Shown piece after piece: positions 48,201-50,259 of a stretch of 50,259 nucleotides of DNA. Position 1 is the stretch's first letter; each line of letters starts with the position of its first letter. This DNA is from a virus: the IMG/VR virus record IMGVR_UViG_3300013132_000072, positions 1-50,259 of that record; one strand, 5' to 3'. The notes beneath the pieces are model-generated. The model ran no database searches. It worked only from the letters and a program-made list of their open reading frames with translations, and was not told the origin of the DNA. The position numbers and the translations under genes are program-made.

Positions 48201-48495
48201 GATTCAGACCATAGCGGGTTCTGGCAGCGTCGACGCGGCGACCGACGTCGTGTTCGTGACCGGTTCCGGTGGCTCCGTCGTCCGTCTGCCGCAGGCGGTT
48301 GCGGGCAATGCTGGCAAGGTAATCGTTATCAAGAAGCGCAACTCCGGCGCCGAAGATAATGTTGGTACCGCTTCGGGCTCTGGCCAGGCTATTGACGGTG
48401 CAGTCGCCGACTCATCATCAAACCTCCAGGAGCTGATGCTAGAGAACGAGTCACTGACCTTCCTAAGCGATGGCAGCAACTGGTTCATAATCTGA
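45286..48495 (+). CDS. Long tail fibre protein, paralogue 2, with coiled-coil repeats
   Basis: 1069 residues from ATG 45286. The first 60 residues match fibre 1 (MTFRPYTGKVRLGNSETFLD). Residues about 65-620 form a long repeat region of 13-15-residue units such as EESARAAGDAALSTSLGNE, expected to form a trimeric coiled-coil shaft. It includes a larger duplicated module (DSNLQTQINNLLSN, then LDSLSEIVSAF). The distal part has beta domains shared with fibre 1 (FTTSNLGVGRSVSVRLVAG) and a C-terminal head ending TFLSDGSNWFII. It differs from fibre 1 in shaft and tip, so the two may extend host range or form segments of one fibre. Confidence 0.9.
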   Translation: MTFRPYTGKVRLGNSETFLDISELPDGYVLSREGTQIIATLIDQSKLSLEAPSKDADAATKGYVDSEISSEESARIAGDAGLQSGLASETSARVAGDAALQIEIDAEESARAAGDAALSTSLGNEASARAAAVVALQGNVASEESARIAGDSNLQTQINNLLSNVTPDSLDSLSEIVSAFQNADGYLLEVVQNLSTGSSSALGLETSARIAADAALQVEIDSEESARAAGDAALSTSLGSETSARTAADAALQVEIDAEESARAAGDAALSTSLGNEASARAAADAALQVEIDTEESARAAGDAALTISLGNETSARVAGDAALQIEIDTEESARAAGDAALSTSIGLEASARVAQDGYLHDLIVDEVERASGAEEALQGNIDAEASVRAAAVISLQGEIDTEESARAAQDTVLQGNIDTEASARAAADSALAGDLDLEESARIAQDQSLQTSIGSEASARAAADASLAGDLDLEESARIAGDSNLQTQINNLLSNVTPESLDSLSEIVSAFQDADGYLLEVVQNLSTGSSSALGLETSARIAADAALQVEVDTEESARAAGDAALTTSLGLEASARIAADAALQVEIDTEESARAAGDAALSTSLSTETSARIAADATKLSLSGGTMTGSIAMGSNKITGLAAGTDASDAVTLSQLQSAITAIDPAGSAGQIQFNADGYDFGASANLTWDNAQSSLFVGGAAKVNGVVSLGEVAEAPAGEAGYGKLFAKTDDGLYFVDSEGVSHYILLDGYVQLSGTSVALDASPSLPVYRSLSMTGATTFTTSNLGVGRSVSVRLVAGASERTVTFPAGWSWLGGATPTAVPANKVALLSFVAYGPADTDVIAAWSYNDSEAISGGGTTGQVAFYDGTRSISGEANLTWDAENDRLVVGTVASPAANLHVGGSAQVDGAVTMNGAVTIGDGYADVVTVNGTATFNQPVSMGSNKITNLATPSSNNDAVNLAFLESRRLLTIQTIAGSGSVDAATDVVFVTGSGGSVVRLPQAVAGNAGKVIVIKKRNSGAEDNVGTASGSGQAIDGAVADSSSNLQELMLENESLTFLSDGSNWFII
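45490..47150 (+). repeat. Shaft repeat array in fibre 2
   Basis: More than 25 degenerate copies of a 39-45-base unit encoding E-(E/T)-S-A-R-x-A-x-D-x-x-L. A block of about 230 bases at 45717-45945 recurs at 46704-46932 with nearly identical protein but many third-position differences, so the copies are old and held by protein-level selection. Confidence 0.9.
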
Positions 48496-48515
48496 TAACT
48501 AGCAGCTGAAAAGAG

Positions 48516-48545
48516 ACCGGGCCCTGAAAAGGGCCCGGTTTTTAC
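48516..48545. terminator. Terminator after fibre 2, probably bidirectional
   Basis: ACCGGGCCC, TGAAAA and GGGCCCGGT with a T tract (TTTTT) on the plus strand. On the minus strand the same stem is followed by CTCTTTT, so it could also end the convergent gene at 48561. Confidence 0.9.
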
Positions 48546-48560
48546 TTGAACAAAACTAAT

Positions 48561-48911
48561 TCAGAATTCTGTTTTTGAAATGAGGTCCAGTGCGGCATCG
48601 ATCTGGTCGGCAGCATCGCGCTGACAAGCAGAGTCTAGTGCAGCTGCGACCTTGACCAACTCGCCCATGAGAGATGCCTTGCGACTCTGGCGAGCATTGA
48701 GAGCGAACTGAATCTGCCCAAGCAATTCCCGCTCGGCCTTGGTCAACTTCTTGTCGCCCTCCGCCCTCTCCTGTAACTCTTTCTTCTTCTTTTTTAGAAG
48801 CGAGGTCGGGATTTTCTTGTCTTGCTGGATCTTGAGCTTCTTGTGCAGTTCGCCCTTTTCCTCTAGATTGACGGCTCCCTGCATCCACTTATTGTCTTTT
48901 CCTTTTGCCAT
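48561..48911 (-). CDS. Small basic helical protein
   Basis: A 116-residue protein from the minus-strand ATG at 48911 with GGAG seven bases upstream. The N-terminal part KWMQGAVNLEEKGELHKKLK followed by KKIPTSLLKKKKKEL resembles a short phage/bacterial motif (KWxQxAxxxxGxLHxxLxxxxxxxIP). Its function is not known to me. A helical, Ala-rich C-terminus follows (GELVKVAAALDSACQRDAAD). Confidence 0.7.
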   Translation of the reverse strand: MAKGKDNKWMQGAVNLEEKGELHKKLKIQQDKKIPTSLLKKKKKELQERAEGDKKLTKAERELLGQIQFALNARQSRKASLMGELVKVAAALDSACQRDAADQIDAALDLISKTEF

Positions 48912-48951
48912 TTTTTACTCCGGATAGCTTACTAGCTGATTATCGTTCGAG

Positions 48952-48961
48952 ATATTTAGTA
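48952..48961 (-). promoter_or_regulatory. TAAATAT late-promoter-like box
   Basis: The minus strand reads TACTAAATAT, identical to the box at 42146-42155, and lies 41 bases before the start codon at 48911, within the 51-base gap after the neighbouring gene. Confidence 0.5.
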
Positions 48962-48962
48962 G

Positions 48963-49190
48963 TCACGAATCTGATAATACATCTACCTCTACGTGGAATC
49001 CACGATTATTAAATGCCGCTATGGCTGCCTCATCTACTGCAGAGGCCCGTGGGTAAAGGAATTCTACCCTGTTTTTTACTATATCCAGAGTTCTTATATA
49101 TCCAACCTTCCTGTGGCCCAGGTAAACCTGAATACCCTCGTTCTGACTTGTAATATGTCCAATTAGGAGTGAATCTGCTTCAGTATTCAT
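48963..49190 (-). CDS. Hypothetical protein (HIRAN-like fold possible)
   Basis: A 75-residue protein from the minus-strand ATG at 49190. It contains IGHITSQNEGIQVYLGHRKV and GYIRTLDIVKNRVEFLYPRA, a compact beta-rich pattern. The G-x-V/I-G-Y-I segment vaguely recalls small HIRAN-like or OB domains, but this is too weak to name. It is divergent from the 49265 gene. Confidence 0.55.
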   Translation of the reverse strand: MNTEADSLLIGHITSQNEGIQVYLGHRKVGYIRTLDIVKNRVEFLYPRASAVDEAAIAAFNNRGFHVEVDVLSDS

Positions 49191-49264
49191 CTTTGATGAA
49201 AGCTTACTGGGCTTTTAAAGCAGACATGCATTCTTCTGCGCTATTACTTAGCGTAGCATTACAC

Positions 49265-50014
49265 ATGGCTAATTTTCCACTGTTTAAGCGCGCTGGGCAT
49301 GAGCTGAGATCTGAAGCTGGCATTCTCGATTTCATAAAAGATCTTGGATCCAAGGCCATTGACCTACTGGACTCTGATGTCGCAAGAAGTATAAAAGATT
49401 TACCCGAGAATTTTTTAGCAGGTATTTCCGATAAGGATAGTGGTTTACATAGTAGCAAAAAACCTTCGCCCGAGCAGGTAAAAAAATATATTCAGAAAGT
49501 GGTTTCTGAGCGCGAGAGCACTCGACCAAGTGGCAAAAAGATCACCGTTACAAAGCTGCAGACCGTTCCTGGTCCTGCTGGATCTGATGACGCATTCTAT
49601 GGCAAGATCTTATCTGGAATCGGCGCTCCTGTGACTCCAGAAAATAAAAGATTTATGTACGCCTGGCGGGTGGCTGAGGGAGGGCAGGCTGCTTTCAATC
49701 CATTTAATACAACGCAGGGCGCGCCGGGTGCGACAAACTACAATACTGCTGGTGTCAAGAACTATACCAGCGAAGAGCAAGGCGTGGCGGCAACTGTAAA
49801 AACTCTGCTAAATGGCAGATATGGCGAGATTGTATCAGTGCTCCGTGATGGAGGACCTGGGGCCTCTGCGGCAGCTGCTCAGGCTCTTGCTCGCAGTCCG
49901 TGGGGGACTGGAGAGCTTGTCTTTAGAGTTTTAAAAGGAAGAGGTCAGCGCAAGCCCATTTACCAGCTACCTGAAGCCGAAGAGGATGGCGAAACTATTC
50001 ATATGAATAGCTAA
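49265..50014 (+). CDS. Possible lysozyme-like virion protein with N-terminal LFK signature
   Basis: 249 residues from ATG 49265; this start places MANFPLFKRAGHEL at the N-terminus, matching the signature of other tagged proteins. In-frame upstream starts (49169, 49196) exist without support. Residues about 120-205 contain MYAWRVAEGGQAAFNPFNTT, then GATNYNTAGVKNYTSEEQG and ATVKTLLNGRYGEIVSVLRD. This resembles a domain of phage and bacterial cell-wall hydrolases with a lysozyme/transglycosylase-like fold; the Glu in AWRVAEG would be the catalytic acid. Assignment is tentative. A tagged, packaged muralytic enzyme would help genome entry. Confidence 0.6.
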   Translation: MANFPLFKRAGHELRSEAGILDFIKDLGSKAIDLLDSDVARSIKDLPENFLAGISDKDSGLHSSKKPSPEQVKKYIQKVVSERESTRPSGKKITVTKLQTVPGPAGSDDAFYGKILSGIGAPVTPENKRFMYAWRVAEGGQAAFNPFNTTQGAPGATNYNTAGVKNYTSEEQGVAATVKTLLNGRYGEIVSVLRDGGPGASAAAAQALARSPWGTGELVFRVLKGRGQRKPIYQLPEAEEDGETIHMNS

Positions 50015-50027
50015 TTCCGATCTTTGC

Positions 50028-50037
50028 TTGTAAATAT
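50028..50037 (+). promoter_or_regulatory. TAAATAT late-promoter-like box
   Basis: TTGTAAATAT lies 62 bases before the start codon of the gene at 50100, with the same GTAAATAT core as the box at 40584-40593 on the other strand. Confidence 0.45.
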
Positions 50038-50099
50038 AACTATCAATCCGGAAGCTCTAATTTAAACGAGGTCCCGTAATTACCGGCACTTGGAGATAC

Positions 50100-50259
50100 A
50101 TGAAATCGGACATTGACTGGAAATCCCTTGAGCTAGCACTGAATCCGCCGACCGACAGGTCAATTGACTTTGCTTCAGCATCTGGTCAGTTTACGAAGGT
50201 CGCGTTTGATGTTTATAAGAAGATCGGAGAAGAGGGCCTATGGGAGCTGCGCGAAGCCG
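50100..50259 (+). CDS. Hypothetical protein, cut by the window edge
   Basis: Begins at ATG 50100 with GGAG five bases upstream and remains open to the end of the window (53 codons seen). The visible part reads MKSDIDWKSLELALNPPTDR, then SIDFASASGQFTKVAFDVYK. No family can be assigned from this fragment. Confidence 0.65.
   Translation, partial: MKSDIDWKSLELALNPPTDRSIDFASASGQFTKVAFDVYKKIGEEGLWELREA

Overview
The window looks like part of a large (probably jumbo) tailed bacteriophage genome. The evidence is densely packed and overlapping genes, mostly on one strand, a nearly complete phage-owned replication and recombination set, phage-type tail-fibre genes, and hairpin terminators between short operons. 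The genetic code is standard (TGA ends many genes), with frequent GTG and TTG starts and one probable ATT start. No tRNA, rRNA, CRISPR array, integrase or insertion sequence was found. The host cannot be named. A lipobox-type signal peptide in one gene fits a bacterial host.

Layout. Positions 1-34300 are almost entirely plus strand. After a short phage C-terminal-type domain come an IMP dehydrogenase/GMP reductase-family enzyme, a WGR-domain protein, ribosomal protein bS21, a ClpP-type peptidase, a DnaG-type zinc-finger protein, and the SbcD/SbcC nuclease pair. Then follow a 4Fe-4S RecB/Cas4-type nuclease interrupted by a 392-residue intein, a sigma-like factor with a zinc ribbon, and a 2511-residue protein of unknown function. 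Next are trigger factor, DnaE with a 137-residue mini-intein, several small unknown proteins, ssDNA-binding protein, RuvC-like resolvase, DnaJ, RecA, the catalytic Toprim half of primase, thioredoxin, an HG/C-dyad protein and a secreted trypsin-like lipoprotein.

From 34302 onward the strands are mixed and the content changes to accessory and virion-type genes: a minus-strand lysine 2,3-aminomutase, a LysM protein with an acidic repeat, a Nudix hydrolase, a helix-turn-helix protein, an HNH endonuclease behind a structured leader, a glycine-rich/LamG adhesin, two paralogous long tail fibres, and a possible muralytic protein.

How it fits together. SbcCD, RecA, RuvC, SSB, the RecB/Cas4-type nuclease, DnaE and a split primase would support recombination-dependent replication largely independent of the host. 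bS21, trigger factor, DnaJ, ClpP and thioredoxin suggest capture of host translation and protein folding. A zinc-ribbon sigma-like factor and a recurring upstream TAAATAT motif suggest a phage-specific late transcription programme. Several otherwise unrelated proteins share an N-terminal signature of the form M-x-F-x-x-F-K-x-A. This may be a virion-targeting or processing tag and is the strongest candidate here for something undescribed.
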